A stretch of 64,000 bases of DNA. Origin: DASQMT01 sp963839615 (lineage in GTDB: Bacteria > Actinomycetota > Thermoleophilia > Solirubrobacterales > Solirubrobacteraceae). This document shows, in pieces, positions 8,420 to 17,451 of the stretch (within the stretch, counting starts at the first letter, position 1; the number at the start of each line of letters is the position of its first letter). Under the pieces are notes generated by a model. It made no database searches and was not told the DNA's origin. It saw only the letters and a program-made list of their open reading frames with translations. The position numbers and the translations under genes were made by a program. The DNA is taken from positions 186,001 through 250,000 of the forward strand of contig CAWIVY010000011.1 in the NCBI GenBank assembly GCA_963839615.1. Direction: 5' to 3'.

Positions 8420-9144
8420 TGGCCCCTGGCGCGCAGGAAGCGCACGAACGCGCCCTCGAAATCGATCGCGTCGTGCTCCCCTGTGGCGCGTTCGAGCTCC
8501 TCGGGGGTGCCTGAGAACAGCAGCTCGCCGTCGGCGAGCACGAGCAGCCGATCGGCGTGGCGCTCGGCCTCCGCGACGTTGTGGGTCGAGTACACGACGG
8601 TCGTCCCGCTGTCGCGCGCGAGCGCGGACACGAACTCCCAGAGCCGCTCGCGCTGCCGCGGGTCGAGCGAGGAGGATGGCTCGTCGAGCAGCAGCACGGC
8701 CGGGTCGCCGAGCAGTCCGACCGCGACGTTCACGCGCTGCTGGTTGCCGCCCGACAGGGTGCCGACGGCGTCGCCGGCGCGGTCGCTCAGGCCGGCCTGG
8801 TCGAGCATGCGGTCAACTGCGCCGCCGACGTCGGCGACCTTCTCCAGGCGGGCGAACAGGCGCAGGTTCTCGCGCACCGAGAGCTTGGAGTAGATCGCGG
8901 GCTGCTGCGGCACCCACCCGACCTCGCCGCGATCGAGTGAGACGCTGCCGGTGGTGGGGGCAAGCGCGCCGGCGAGGATCTGCAGCAGCGTCGTCTTGCC
9001 CGCGCCGTTGGGACCGATGATCGCCAGCAACTCGCCCGGCGCTGCGCTGAACGAGACGTCCTGCAAGGCGCGGCGGGCGCCGTAGGCCTTCGAGAGCGCT
9101 TCCACGCGCAGCGCCTCGGGTGCATCGGTCCGTGACGCCGCCAT
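8416..9144 (-). CDS. ABC transporter ATP-binding protein
   Basis: 242 residues with Walker A GPNGAGKTT (about residue 39), Q-loop VPQQPAIY, signature LSGGNQQR, Walker B VLLLDEPSSSLD and the H-loop STHNVAEAE. It energises the membrane partner encoded directly downstream with a 4-bp overlap. ATG start. The substrate is unknown. Confidence 0.93.
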   Translation of the reverse strand: MAASRTDAPEALRVEALSKAYGARRALQDVSFSAAPGELLAIIGPNGAGKTTLLQILAGALAPTTGSVSLDRGEVGWVPQQPAIYSKLSVRENLRLFARLEKVADVGGAVDRMLDQAGLSDRAGDAVGTLSGGNQQRVNVAVGLLGDPAVLLLDEPSSSLDPRQRERLWEFVSALARDSGTTVVYSTHNVAEAERHADRLLVLADGELLFSGTPEELERATGEHDAIDFEGAFVRFLRARGH

Positions 9145-9159
9145 CCCGGCCCAGGCTAT

Positions 9160-10530
9160 CTACGACGGCGCCGCGGAGGCGGCGGCCGCGGCCTCGTCGG
9201 CGGCGGCGAGCTCGGTTCCGCAGGCGCTGCAGTACGCCGCATCGACCTCCGTCGAGGCGCCGCATTCCGGGCATCGGCGCTCGGCCGCGGCCGGGGCCGG
9301 CGGTGGCGAGCGGCCGGCAATCTCGGCGGCGCTCGGAGTGCCCCACGGCTCGAGGACCAGGTGCTCGGCGAAGTAGACGACGCTCTCGCGCACGACGGCG
9401 GCCAGCGGAAGCGCCAGGAACGCGCCGGCGAAGCCGTACAGCCGCCCGCCCAGCAGCAGCGCGAAGATCACCAGCAGGGGGTTGATCCGTAGCGCCTGGG
9501 AGAAGACGGTCGGGGCAACGATGTGGCCCTCGATCTGCTGTAGCGCCGTGAACATGATCGTCAGCCAGAGCGCGTCCAGCGGGTTGTCGCTGAACAATGC
9601 GATCAGCACCGGCGGAGCCGCGCCGATCGCCGGGCCGATGTACGGGATCAGCTCGGCGAAGCCGTAGAACGCACCGAACCCAAGCGCGTACGTCTTCCCG
9701 TCCGGGAAGACGCCGAGCGAGCCCATGATCCAGAGGCCGATCCCGGCGCTCGTGCCCATGATCACCGAGAACAGCAGCTGCCCGCGGACGTAGCCGAAGA
9801 CGGCCTTCTGGACGCGAGTCGGGTAGTCGTCGGCCGGCGTCCCGTTCCCGCGCGGCACGATGGAGCGCACAACCGCGCCGATCCGCTCGCCGTAGAGCAG
9901 CATGTAGACCGACAGGACGACGATCAGGATCAGTGCGATCGATCCCTCGATGACGGTCGTCAGCGCCTCGCGGGTGAACGAGACGAGCTCCCCGGAGCCC
10001 TCGGTCACCCGCGCCCCGAGCGTCGCGAGCGCCGTCTCGCCCTGCTTCGCGACCTCGACGTCGATGCCATTGTCGTCGAGCCACTCCTGCAGATCGGCGA
10101 GCGCGGCGTTCGCGTCGTCGACGATCCCCGGCACCCGGTCCGAGAACTCCGAGGCCTGGTCGCCGATCGGCTCCGCCAGCACCGCGACCAAGGCGCCGGC
10201 GAGCATGATCATCGTGAGGAACACGCACAGCACGGCCAATCCGCGGGGAAAGCGTGCGCGCTGGAGCATCGCGACGAACGGGTTCAGCAGCAACGCAACG
10301 AGCGCGGCGACGATGAAGATCAGCGCCACGGGACCGGCCGCCCGCACGATCAGGAATGCGCCGATGATCGCCAGTGGCAGTACGACCGCCTGGACCCAGC
10401 GCGGGACTACCGCCGGATCGACCGCTGCGGGCGCGGAATGTGGCTCCGGTGCGGCCGGATCACCGGGCTCGGCCTCGAGCGGCGGATTCTCCACTCCGCC
10501 CGCGCCGACGTTCTCCTCGCGCTCCTGCAT
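9160..10530 (-). CDS. AI-2E family membrane protein with C-terminal zinc ribbon
   Basis: 456 residues. Residues about 45-370 carry the 7-8 helices of the AI-2E/PerM family, with typical stretches such as GERIGAVVRSIVP, ELIPYIGPAIGA and QQIEGHIVAPTVFS. After a Pro/Ala-rich linker the C-terminus has a CxxC...CxxC zinc ribbon, CPECGAS and YCSACGTEL (about residues 418-440), which is not part of the core family. Members transport small molecules or ions; no substrate is claimed. ATG start, transcribed divergently from the phosphoesterase gene with 47 bp between them. Confidence 0.85.
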   Translation of the reverse strand: MQEREENVGAGGVENPPLEAEPGDPAAPEPHSAPAAVDPAVVPRWVQAVVLPLAIIGAFLIVRAAGPVALIFIVAALVALLLNPFVAMLQRARFPRGLAVLCVFLTMIMLAGALVAVLAEPIGDQASEFSDRVPGIVDDANAALADLQEWLDDNGIDVEVAKQGETALATLGARVTEGSGELVSFTREALTTVIEGSIALILIVVLSVYMLLYGERIGAVVRSIVPRGNGTPADDYPTRVQKAVFGYVRGQLLFSVIMGTSAGIGLWIMGSLGVFPDGKTYALGFGAFYGFAELIPYIGPAIGAAPPVLIALFSDNPLDALWLTIMFTALQQIEGHIVAPTVFSQALRINPLLVIFALLLGGRLYGFAGAFLALPLAAVVRESVVYFAEHLVLEPWGTPSAAEIAGRSPPPAPAAAERRCPECGASTEVDAAYCSACGTELAAADEAAAAASAAPS

Positions 10531-10577
10531 GCCCGAAGTATGCGCGCCTGCGCCGACGGTGCACTAGCGTCTGGGGC

Positions 10578-11357
10578 TTGACAGCGATCCTTTTCGTGGG
10601 CGATGTCGTCGGCTCCGCCGGCCGGCGCGTGGTCCGCTCCATGCTCGCCGACCTGCGGACCGAGCTTCGCGCGGACTTCGTCGTGCTCAACGGCGAGAAC
10701 GCGTCGGGCGGGATCGGCATCAACCCGAAGCACGCCGACGAGCTGTTCTCCGCCGGCGTCGACGTGATCACGCTCGGTAACCACACCTACCGGCATCGCG
10801 AGATCTGGCCCTACCTCGAAGAGCGCCGCGAGATCATCCGTCCCGCCAACTTCCTCGCCTCCCAGCCGGGGCGCGGGACTGCGCTCGTGGAGCACGGCGG
10901 CGTGACGCTCGGTGTCGTCAACCTCGTCGGCAACCTCTACATGAACCACGCGGCGCCGGCCCTGCTCGCCGCGGACGAGGCATTGAAGGAGGTCGTCGGC
11001 GCCGATCACGTGCTCGTCGACATGCACGCCGAGGCAACAAGCGAGAAGGTCGCCCTCGGCTGGTATCTGGACGGACGCGTGACCGCGGTCATCGGCACGC
11101 ACACCCACATACCGACGGCCGACGCGCGCATCCTGCCGCAAGGGACCGCCTACATGACGGATGTCGGCATGACAGGCGCCCGCGGCGGCGTGATCGGGGT
11201 CAAGCGCGAGCAGTCGATCGCGGTCATGCGCACGCACATGCCGCAGCGGTACGACCCCGCCGACGACGACCCGTGGATCAACGCGGTCCTGATCCAGTGC
11301 GGCCCGCAGCGCGGGGCGACGGCGATCGACCAGGTGCTGCGTCCGCTGCCGGCGTGA
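10578..11357 (+). CDS. YmdB-like calcineurin-type metallophosphoesterase
   Basis: 259 residues matching the YmdB/TIGR00282 family. Metal-binding motifs are ILFVGDVVGSAGR, LNGENASGG, TLGNHTYRH, DMHAEATSEK and GTHTHIPTAD. Family members hydrolyse cyclic nucleotides such as 2',3'-cNMP. Bacillus YmdB affects biofilm and motility decisions; no role is known here. The TTG start is needed to keep the first metal motif complete. CACTAGCGT, about 15 bases upstream, looks like a -10 element, so the mRNA may be nearly leaderless. Its 3' end overlaps the convergent GT87 gene by 80 bp. Confidence 0.88.
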   Translation: MTAILFVGDVVGSAGRRVVRSMLADLRTELRADFVVLNGENASGGIGINPKHADELFSAGVDVITLGNHTYRHREIWPYLEERREIIRPANFLASQPGRGTALVEHGGVTLGVVNLVGNLYMNHAAPALLAADEALKEVVGADHVLVDMHAEATSEKVALGWYLDGRVTAVIGTHTHIPTADARILPQGTAYMTDVGMTGARGGVIGVKREQSIAVMRTHMPQRYDPADDDPWINAVLIQCGPQRGATAIDQVLRPLPA

Positions 11358-13014
11358 GGTCGCGCGGCGCGAGCAGCGCGATGAGCATCAGCGGAAGGAA
11401 CCAGACGAGGTAGAGGTAGAACCAGTGCGTGACCGCGAGCTGCAGCGCGATCAGCACCGCTGCGCCCAGGGCCGCCACCGTGACCTCGTCCCGCTCGCGG
11501 GGCAGGAACGCGACGGCCACCGCGAGCGCCGCCGCGGCGACGGTCACGAGGGCCTGCAGGGCGTCGAGGCCGCCGTAGAGGCCCCAGACGGAGAACGGCG
11601 ACGACCGCTCGGATTGGAATCCCAGGGTGCGATCCCAGAACCGCTCGAGGCCCGGCCCGAGCGCGATGCCGAGTACCAGTACGCCACCGGTCAGGGCCGC
11701 GGCGGCCGCGGCGCGGCCGCGACGCTCACCCGAGCTCGCGAACAGCGGCACGAGCGCGAGCGGCGCGAACTTCGTCATACCCGCGAGCACCGCCAATGCG
11801 CCGCGCGCCACGGGACGGGTCGAGCACAGGAACGCTGCCAGCACCAGCCCGGCGACGAGCGCGTCGTTCGCGCCCGAGTTCGCCACCAGCAGGGTGAACG
11901 GACAGGCTGCCCAAAGGTAGGCGAGCAGCACCCCGAGTTCTCGCCCACCGAGCCGGCGCCCGCCGAGCCAGAGCATCGCGATGCAGGCGAGGTCGAAGGC
12001 GACGGCCGCGGCGTGGGCGGCGGGCAGATCGTCCCAGCTCCCGCTCCACGGGAACGCGAGCACGAACGGCGCATACGCCGCGTAGGCGACGGGTCCGTAG
12101 GTGTCGCCGTGATCGTTCCCCGGCGGAAACCCGCCGTAGAGCTGCTCGCCGTGCAGCAGCCGATCGCCGCCGATCACGCCGGAGTAGCCGACATCGATGA
12201 CGTTGCCGTCGACGACGTTCAGCGCGAGCCGGAAGCCGACCAGGAAGACGAGCCCGAGTACGAGGAACCCCGGGTGCACGGCGAGCCGGGTCGGCCTATC
12301 CGGCCTGCCGCGGAAGGCGACCCCCAGCATGCGCAGCAGCAGATAGCCGAGCAGCGGATACGCGGATGGCACCGACACGCCCAGGCGTGCCGCGCCAAAG
12401 AAGGCGTACGAGACCGAGAACGCGAGCAGCACGGCAAGGTCGAGATGGAGCATCCGCAGTGGCGGGCGCGCAAACGGCGCTACGAAGAGCAGGCACAGGC
12501 CGATCCAGACCCACGGTGCGTTCACCCCGCGGCCGAACTGCCCCGGGATGCCACGCGCCATCCTCCAGTCGACCTGCGGCCCAGCCCAGGTCTCGAGCAC
12601 GCGTCCGCTGCGGTCGTCGATGACGACCTGCGCGATCTCCTCGCCGCGGAGGTCCGGCGGCTCGGGTGGCACGTAGAACGAGACCTGCCACTGGCCTCCC
12701 CCTTTCAGGTAGGCGCGGCTGTAGGTGGACCGCGGGGCCTCGCGTGTTTCACGTGAAACACGCGGATCGCCTGCCGCGATGACCGTCACCGAGGCGGCCG
12801 TCCGCGTGTAGCCCCGCGGCGCGACGTCGGGCCGCTCGGGCAGTGTGAGCCTCTCCTCATCGGGCCCGGCCGCCGATTGCGCCAGACCTGGCGGCGCGGC
12901 GGAGGCCAACGCGGCCACAGCGAGTGCCACGACCAGCGCGGCCCGTGGGCCGGCACGGGCCGCGGCGTGCCTGATCACCGCCGGCGTCGGCGCACGCTCA
13001 AGCCGCCACGCCAA
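11278..13014 (-). CDS. GT87-like polytopic membrane glycosyltransferase
   Basis: 578 residues. An N-terminal signal-like helix (residues 22-45) precedes an extracytoplasmic region of about 120 residues, then some ten membrane helices. The loop GEQLYGGFPPGNDHGDTYGPVAY with an acidic residue and the later NSGANDALVAG resemble GT87/mannosyltransferase-type GT-C enzymes that use polyprenyl-phosphate sugars. The ATG start overlaps the phosphodiesterase gene by 17 bp. The coding sequence contains a perfect parS site (codons VSRET). It is last in an operon after a DUF4126 protein and a phosphodiesterase, which suggests cell-envelope work. Confidence 0.75.
   Translation of the reverse strand: MAWRLERAPTPAVIRHAAARAGPRAALVVALAVAALASAAPPGLAQSAAGPDEERLTLPERPDVAPRGYTRTAASVTVIAAGDPRVSRETREAPRSTYSRAYLKGGGQWQVSFYVPPEPPDLRGEEIAQVVIDDRSGRVLETWAGPQVDWRMARGIPGQFGRGVNAPWVWIGLCLLFVAPFARPPLRMLHLDLAVLLAFSVSYAFFGAARLGVSVPSAYPLLGYLLLRMLGVAFRGRPDRPTRLAVHPGFLVLGLVFLVGFRLALNVVDGNVIDVGYSGVIGGDRLLHGEQLYGGFPPGNDHGDTYGPVAYAAYAPFVLAFPWSGSWDDLPAAHAAAVAFDLACIAMLWLGGRRLGGRELGVLLAYLWAACPFTLLVANSGANDALVAGLVLAAFLCSTRPVARGALAVLAGMTKFAPLALVPLFASSGERRGRAAAAAALTGGVLVLGIALGPGLERFWDRTLGFQSERSSPFSVWGLYGGLDALQALVTVAAAALAVAVAFLPRERDEVTVAALGAAVLIALQLAVTHWFYLYLVWFLPLMLIALLAPRDLTPAADAAPGRSPSPRAAGRTGSGPR
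12741..12764. promoter_or_regulatory. parS centromere site inside the GT87 gene
   Basis: The core TGTTTCACGTGAAACA at 12745-12760 is the exact consensus ParB-binding site. The dyad extends by CG-rich flanks to a perfect 24-bp palindrome. parA and parB lie in the same window. This site is about 19 kb from dnaA and within a coding sequence. Confidence 0.93.
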
Positions 13015-14479
13015 AGTGGTCGAGGACCATCGGCACCACGTCCCGGAGCGTCCACTGTTCGCGTACTGCGGTGTTCTCGGGCCCGGTCCCGCACCAGATC
13101 AGCGAGCCGAGTGAGTCGTTGGCGTGGAGCGATCCGTGCGAGCCGCCGCCTATGTGATGCGAACGGCCCCAATCGAGAAACTCCCACCCTGGGCGCGCGG
13201 ACGCGAGCACCTCACCGGCCGTGCGGCAGCGCAAAGCCGACCAGACCCGCCCGAGCGCGTCGGGGTAGCGCGCGGACTGGACGCGTCCGTCGGGCGATTC
13301 GAGCGCAAGGACGGTCCGATCGCCTTCGACGCTCCAGGTATTGCCGCGCAGATCGGTGAGGTCGCCGCGCGGAGCGAAGCGCAGCTCGCCGATCCGCGAG
13401 TGCACGGCCGCTTCGCCGTCGGGATGGTCGGTCAGGTGCATCACCAGGTCGACGCCGTCGAGCGCCAGGAGCGTGCGAACCACGCGAGGGACCAGCGACG
13501 CGCGCGTCTCACGGTCGAGCACGTACACCTGCGCGGCCCGCGAACTCGGGCAGACCGCGATCTCCGCCTTCCCCGCCTTGGTCTCGCGCACACCGCTGGG
13601 CGGCAGCACGCCGAATCCGTCGAAAGCTCGGAACAGGTCGATCTCGTCCTCGACCTCGGACTGCGAGTGGTCCGAGCACACGATGACGGCGTGGTCCTCG
13701 AGAAAGGCGTCCGGGCCACCGGCGGCGTGCATCAGGCGCTCGATCTGCTGGTCGGCAGCCACGAGCGAGGTGACCTGAGCCTCCGGGCCGTGCTTGTGCG
13801 AGTACGTGTCGTTGTCGGGCAGCGAGAGCAGCAGGAAGTCGAACAGGTCGTGCTCGACCATGTACGCGCCGACGCAGCCGGCGTGCTGGTCGCGGACGCC
13901 GGGCATGCCGAGCTGCGACCGGCAGCCGGTTCGCCGCGAAGCGAACATGTCGGCATAGAAGAACTCGCGCGGACCCAGGACAGAATGCTTGAAGACGGTG
14001 GAGGCGATGCGTGTGAGCGCTGTCTCGTTCGTCACCTCGTGCCGATGCCGGCCTCGATACATGAGGTAGGTGGTCCCAGCCGTACGCACCCCGGCGTCGT
14101 CGAGCGATTCGAACACCGTCGGGGTGTCCGACGAGAGGTGCTCGCTGTTCATGTTGTAGATCGTGTCCGTGAGCGAGCGCTTGAAGCCGAAGGCCTGGGA
14201 CGCCTTGAAGCTGGTCCCGTACTCGACGTAGCGCGCCTCGTCGCGGTGATACCAGTTCATCGACGGGATCAAGTGCCGGTCGGGAGCGGTTCCCGTGGCG
14301 ATCGAAGCCGAGCAGACCGGCGTCACCGAAGGGAACGCCGCGACGCTGTCGCCGACATGGTGCCCGCGCTCCATCAACAGGCCGAGCGTCGGGGCTCGGC
14401 CCGAGCTCACGGCCCTTTCGAGCATGGCGGGCTTCATCGCGTCGATGACGGCGAGGACGAGCTTCTTCGGGGCCCCCAC
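12998..14479 (-). CDS. alkaline phosphatase superfamily phosphodiesterase / nucleotide pyrophosphatase
   Basis: 493 residues from a GTG start. Motifs of the type I phosphodiesterase/NPP fold: VLAVIDAMKPAML (first metal Asp), FPSVTPVCSASIATGTAPDR (nucleophile Ser/Thr region), SLPDNDTYSHKHGPEA (metal Asp/His), VIVCSDHSQS (Asp-His metal pair) and a late HIGGGSHGSLH. Family members cleave phosphodiester or pyrophosphate bonds in nucleotides or lipids; the substrate is unknown. No signal peptide is visible, so it is probably cytoplasmic. It starts 5 bp after the DUF4126 gene and overlaps the GT87 gene. Confidence 0.82.
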   Translation of the reverse strand: MGAPKKLVLAVIDAMKPAMLERAVSSGRAPTLGLLMERGHHVGDSVAAFPSVTPVCSASIATGTAPDRHLIPSMNWYHRDEARYVEYGTSFKASQAFGFKRSLTDTIYNMNSEHLSSDTPTVFESLDDAGVRTAGTTYLMYRGRHRHEVTNETALTRIASTVFKHSVLGPREFFYADMFASRRTGCRSQLGMPGVRDQHAGCVGAYMVEHDLFDFLLLSLPDNDTYSHKHGPEAQVTSLVAADQQIERLMHAAGGPDAFLEDHAVIVCSDHSQSEVEDEIDLFRAFDGFGVLPPSGVRETKAGKAEIAVCPSSRAAQVYVLDRETRASLVPRVVRTLLALDGVDLVMHLTDHPDGEAAVHSRIGELRFAPRGDLTDLRGNTWSVEGDRTVLALESPDGRVQSARYPDALGRVWSALRCRTAGEVLASARPGWEFLDWGRSHHIGGGSHGSLHANDSLGSLIWCGTGPENTAVREQWTLRDVVPMVLDHFGVAA

Positions 14480-14484
14480 AGCAG

Positions 14485-15075
14485 CTAGCGGAGGATGCGC
14501 AGGCCGGCGTACTTCTCGCCCGCGCGGCGGCGGCCGCCCGAGAGCAGCCAGACGAGGGCGCCGAGCACGAGCACGGCAAGCGGCGGGAACAAGATCGACA
14601 GGCCGGCCGCGCCGAGCGCCGCCCCTTCTGCATACACCGGTAGCGCTGCGGCCGCCTGGTCGTCCAGCCGGCGGCGCACCCGGCCGAACAACGAGCGCGC
14701 AGCCTGGAAGCCGAGGGCCGCGCAGGCTGCGCCCACGACCAGCCCCGCCCACCATTCCTCGGAGCGATCGGCCACCGAGCCCGCCGCCACGAGCGCTCCC
14801 AGCACGAGGGCTACGGCCATGACGGCGTAGAGCAGGGGAGCGCGCTCCGTGGCGTCGCGACCCGCGCGTCGGCCTACGAGGTCGAGCGCCGCGACGAGGA
14901 CCAGCGCGCCGAGCAGGAACGGCCACTCCTCGAGGAAGCTGAAGTCGGTGCCCGTGAAGTCCAGGCCCACGTCAGCGGACGCCAAGGCACCGGCAAGGAG
15001 CACCGGGAGGAACGGCCGGATCCCGATCGCAGCCGCGATTCCGGCGCCCTGAAGGAGGTCGAGGATGAAGTCCAT
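14485..15075 (-). CDS. DUF4126-like membrane protein
   Basis: 196 residues with five or six hydrophobic helices. The N-terminus DFILDLLQGAGIAAAIGIRP is typical of DUF4126 proteins, which have no established function. The ATG start lies 24 bp from the divergent aminotransferase ATG, so the two promoters overlap. It heads an operon with the phosphodiesterase and GT87 genes, all of which point to the membrane. Confidence 0.72.
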   Translation of the reverse strand: MDFILDLLQGAGIAAAIGIRPFLPVLLAGALASADVGLDFTGTDFSFLEEWPFLLGALVLVAALDLVGRRAGRDATERAPLLYAVMAVALVLGALVAAGSVADRSEEWWAGLVVGAACAALGFQAARSLFGRVRRRLDDQAAAALPVYAEGAALGAAGLSILFPPLAVLVLGALVWLLSGGRRRAGEKYAGLRILR

Positions 15076-15099
15076 GCGCGGTAGGGTGCCCGAGGCGGC

Positions 15100-16497
15100 A
15101 TGACGATAGACGAGACGCCAAGGGGCCCGGAAGCCGGCGGCGAATCCCACGGCATGGGCCGGTCGCGAACGACGGCGAGCGACCTCGAGCTCTACGCCGG
15201 GCTGTTCGCGCGCCGCACCCAGGGCATGAAGTCATCCGCCATGCGCGACCTCATGGCGATCACCGCGCGGCCCGATGTGATCTCGCTCGCAGGCGGCCTG
15301 CCTGACACGAGCACCTTCCCGGCCGAAGACCTCGCCGCGCTGATGGCGCGGGTGGCCGCCAACGCTTCCGCGCGCGCCCTCCAGTACGGGCCCACCGAGG
15401 GCATGGACGAGCTCAAGTCCTGCATCGTGCAGGTGATGGCCGAGGAGGGCATGGACGTCGGCGAGGACGAGCTGCTCGTCACGACCGGCGGACAGCAGGT
15501 CATCGACCTCGTCTGCAAGACGCTGATCGATCCCGGCGACGTGATCGTGGCCGAGGGCCCGACGTATCCCGGCGCCGTGCCCACCTTCGGCGCCTACGAA
15601 GCCGACGTCGTGCAGATCGAGATGGACGCCGACGGGATGCGCGTGGATCTGCTCGAACAGACTCTCGACCGGCTCGAGCGCGAGCGCCGCAGGCCGAAGT
15701 TCATCTACACCGTGCCCACCTTCCAGAACCCGGCCGGCGTCACGATGTCGCTCGAGCGCCGGCGCCGACTCGTACGGCTGGCCGCCGAGCGAGAGTTGCT
15801 GGTGCTGGAGGACAACCCGTACGGCCTTCTGCGCTATGAGGGAGAGCCGTTGCCCCCGCTCTACGCGCTCGACCGCGGCGAGTACGTGATCTACCTCGGA
15901 ACGTTCTCGAAGATCCTCGCTCCCGGGCTACGGCTCGGCTGGACCGCGGCGCCACGGCCCGTGCTGGAGAAGCTCAATCTCGGCAAGCAGGGGACCGACC
16001 TGTGCTCGTCGCCGTTCGGGCAGCATTTCGTGATCGAGTACTTCGCGCAGCGCAACTGGCGCGATCTGCTCGGCTCGCTACGTGACCTCTACAAGCGCCG
16101 GCGCGACACGATGCTCGAGGCTCTGGCCGAGCACCTCCCGCGCGAGGCGGACTGGACGCGGCCCGCCGGAGGGTTGTTCATCTGGGCGACGCTGCCCGAC
16201 TACATCGACACGACCGACCTGCTGGCGCGGGCTCTGCGCGAGCATGTCGCCTTCGTGCCCGGGCGCGCCGCGTACCTCGACGGACGCGGCGGCTCGGCGA
16301 TGCGGCTGAACTTCTCCGGCGTGGGCGAGGACGACCTGCGCGAGGGCGTCGCGCGGATCGGCAAGGTCGTCAACGAGCAGGTGCGGCTGTACTCCACGCT
16401 CACAGGTACCGCGCCCGCCGCGCCGCGCGAGCACGCTGCACCGAGGCGGAACGCGGAAGGCGCGCGGATCGTGCCGCTGCGGCGGCGGTCTGGATGA
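15100..16497 (+). CDS. PLP-dependent aminotransferase, class I/II (2-aminoadipate / multi-substrate type)
   Basis: 465 residues. LAGGLPDTSTFP, LQYGPTEGMDELK, TTGGQQVIDLV, EGPTYPGAV, VPTFQNPAGV, the PLP-binding lysine in YLGTFSKILAPGLRLGW and the C-terminal MRLNFSGVGEDD match the LysN/MocR-aminotransferase branch without a GntR domain. The amino donor cannot be set from sequence. TAGGGT some 20 bases upstream may be a -10 element. The stop overlaps the start of the D-Ala-D-Ala ligase gene (ATGA), so the two are coupled; a link to D-amino acid or cell-wall supply is possible. Confidence 0.88.
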   Translation: MTIDETPRGPEAGGESHGMGRSRTTASDLELYAGLFARRTQGMKSSAMRDLMAITARPDVISLAGGLPDTSTFPAEDLAALMARVAANASARALQYGPTEGMDELKSCIVQVMAEEGMDVGEDELLVTTGGQQVIDLVCKTLIDPGDVIVAEGPTYPGAVPTFGAYEADVVQIEMDADGMRVDLLEQTLDRLERERRRPKFIYTVPTFQNPAGVTMSLERRRRLVRLAAERELLVLEDNPYGLLRYEGEPLPPLYALDRGEYVIYLGTFSKILAPGLRLGWTAAPRPVLEKLNLGKQGTDLCSSPFGQHFVIEYFAQRNWRDLLGSLRDLYKRRRDTMLEALAEHLPREADWTRPAGGLFIWATLPDYIDTTDLLARALREHVAFVPGRAAYLDGRGGSAMRLNFSGVGEDDLREGVARIGKVVNEQVRLYSTLTGTAPAAPREHAAPRRNAEGARIVPLRRRSG

Positions 16498-17447
16498 GCC
16501 GGGTCGCCGTCCTGGCCGGCGGACAATCCCTCGAGCGCCAGGTTTCTCTGCGCTCGGGCGCGCGCGTGCGCGACGCGCTGGAGCACCTCGGTCACGAGGT
16601 GATCGCGATCGACGTCGGGCCCGATCTCGTCGATCGACTTAACGCCACCCATCCCGACGTGGCCTTCGTCGCCCTGCACGGGCGCGACGGTGAAGACGGA
16701 ACGGTGCAGGAGATCCTCGAGCTCGTCGGAGTCCCGTACACCGCGTCCGGCCCGTCGGCGTGCATGCGATGCATGGACAAGGTGCTGGCGAAGCACGCCC
16801 TCCGCGACGCCGGGCTGCCTACCCCGGACTTCTACGCGTTCAGCCAGACCGCGTTCGACTCGCTCGGCGCGGCGCGCGCACTCCCCGCGATCGAGGAGCG
16901 GCTCGATTTCCCGGTGGTCGTCAAGCCCGCGGCCCAGGGCTCCGCCTTGGGGATCCGGTTCGCACCGACGGCCGCCGACGTCCCGGCGGCCATAGTCGCG
17001 GCGTTCTCGTACGACACCAAGGTGCTGCTCGAGCGACACGTGGCCGGGCGCGAGCTCGCGGTCTCGGTACTCGACGGAGTCGATGGTCCCGAGGCGCTGC
17101 CGATCGTCGAGGCGATCCCCCGCGGAGGCGATCACTACGACTTCGAGGCGCGGTACGAGATCGGGCGCACCGACTTCGTGTGCCCGGCGGTGCTCGACGA
17201 GGACACGACGCGGCGCGCGCAGGCGCTCGCAGTCGATGCGTACCGCGTGCTTGGCTGCTACGGGTTCGCTCGCGTCGACCTGATGCTCGAATCGGGGAGC
17301 GGTGAGCTGACCGTGCTCGAGGCGAACGCGATCCCGGGCTTGACCGAGACGTCGCTGTTGCCACAGGCGGCCGAGGCAGCCGGCATCACCTTCGCGGCGT
17401 TCGTGGAGCGGGTGCTGGACCTCGCGCTCGCGCGAGCGCCTGCGTAG
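16494..17447 (+). CDS. ddl: D-alanine--D-alanine ligase (first paralogue)
   Basis: 317 residues, ATP-grasp fold. Motifs: N-terminal GGQSLERQVSLRSG, ALHGRDGEDGTVQ, MDKVLAKHAL, VKPAAQGSALGI, the loop HYDFEARYEI with the conserved Tyr, and the C-terminal metal/nucleotide site LEANAIPGLTETS. It makes the D-Ala-D-Ala dipeptide for peptidoglycan. A second ligase is present near 55 kb. This copy has the less usual GSALG (typically GSSVG) and EANAIPGLT (typically ELNTLPGMT), so it is the more divergent. It ends 4 bp from the convergent nuclease-family gene. Confidence 0.88.
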   Translation: MSRVAVLAGGQSLERQVSLRSGARVRDALEHLGHEVIAIDVGPDLVDRLNATHPDVAFVALHGRDGEDGTVQEILELVGVPYTASGPSACMRCMDKVLAKHALRDAGLPTPDFYAFSQTAFDSLGAARALPAIEERLDFPVVVKPAAQGSALGIRFAPTAADVPAAIVAAFSYDTKVLLERHVAGRELAVSVLDGVDGPEALPIVEAIPRGGDHYDFEARYEIGRTDFVCPAVLDEDTTRRAQALAVDAYRVLGCYGFARVDLMLESGSGELTVLEANAIPGLTETSLLPQAAEAAGITFAAFVERVLDLALARAPA

Positions 17448-17451
17448 CCGG

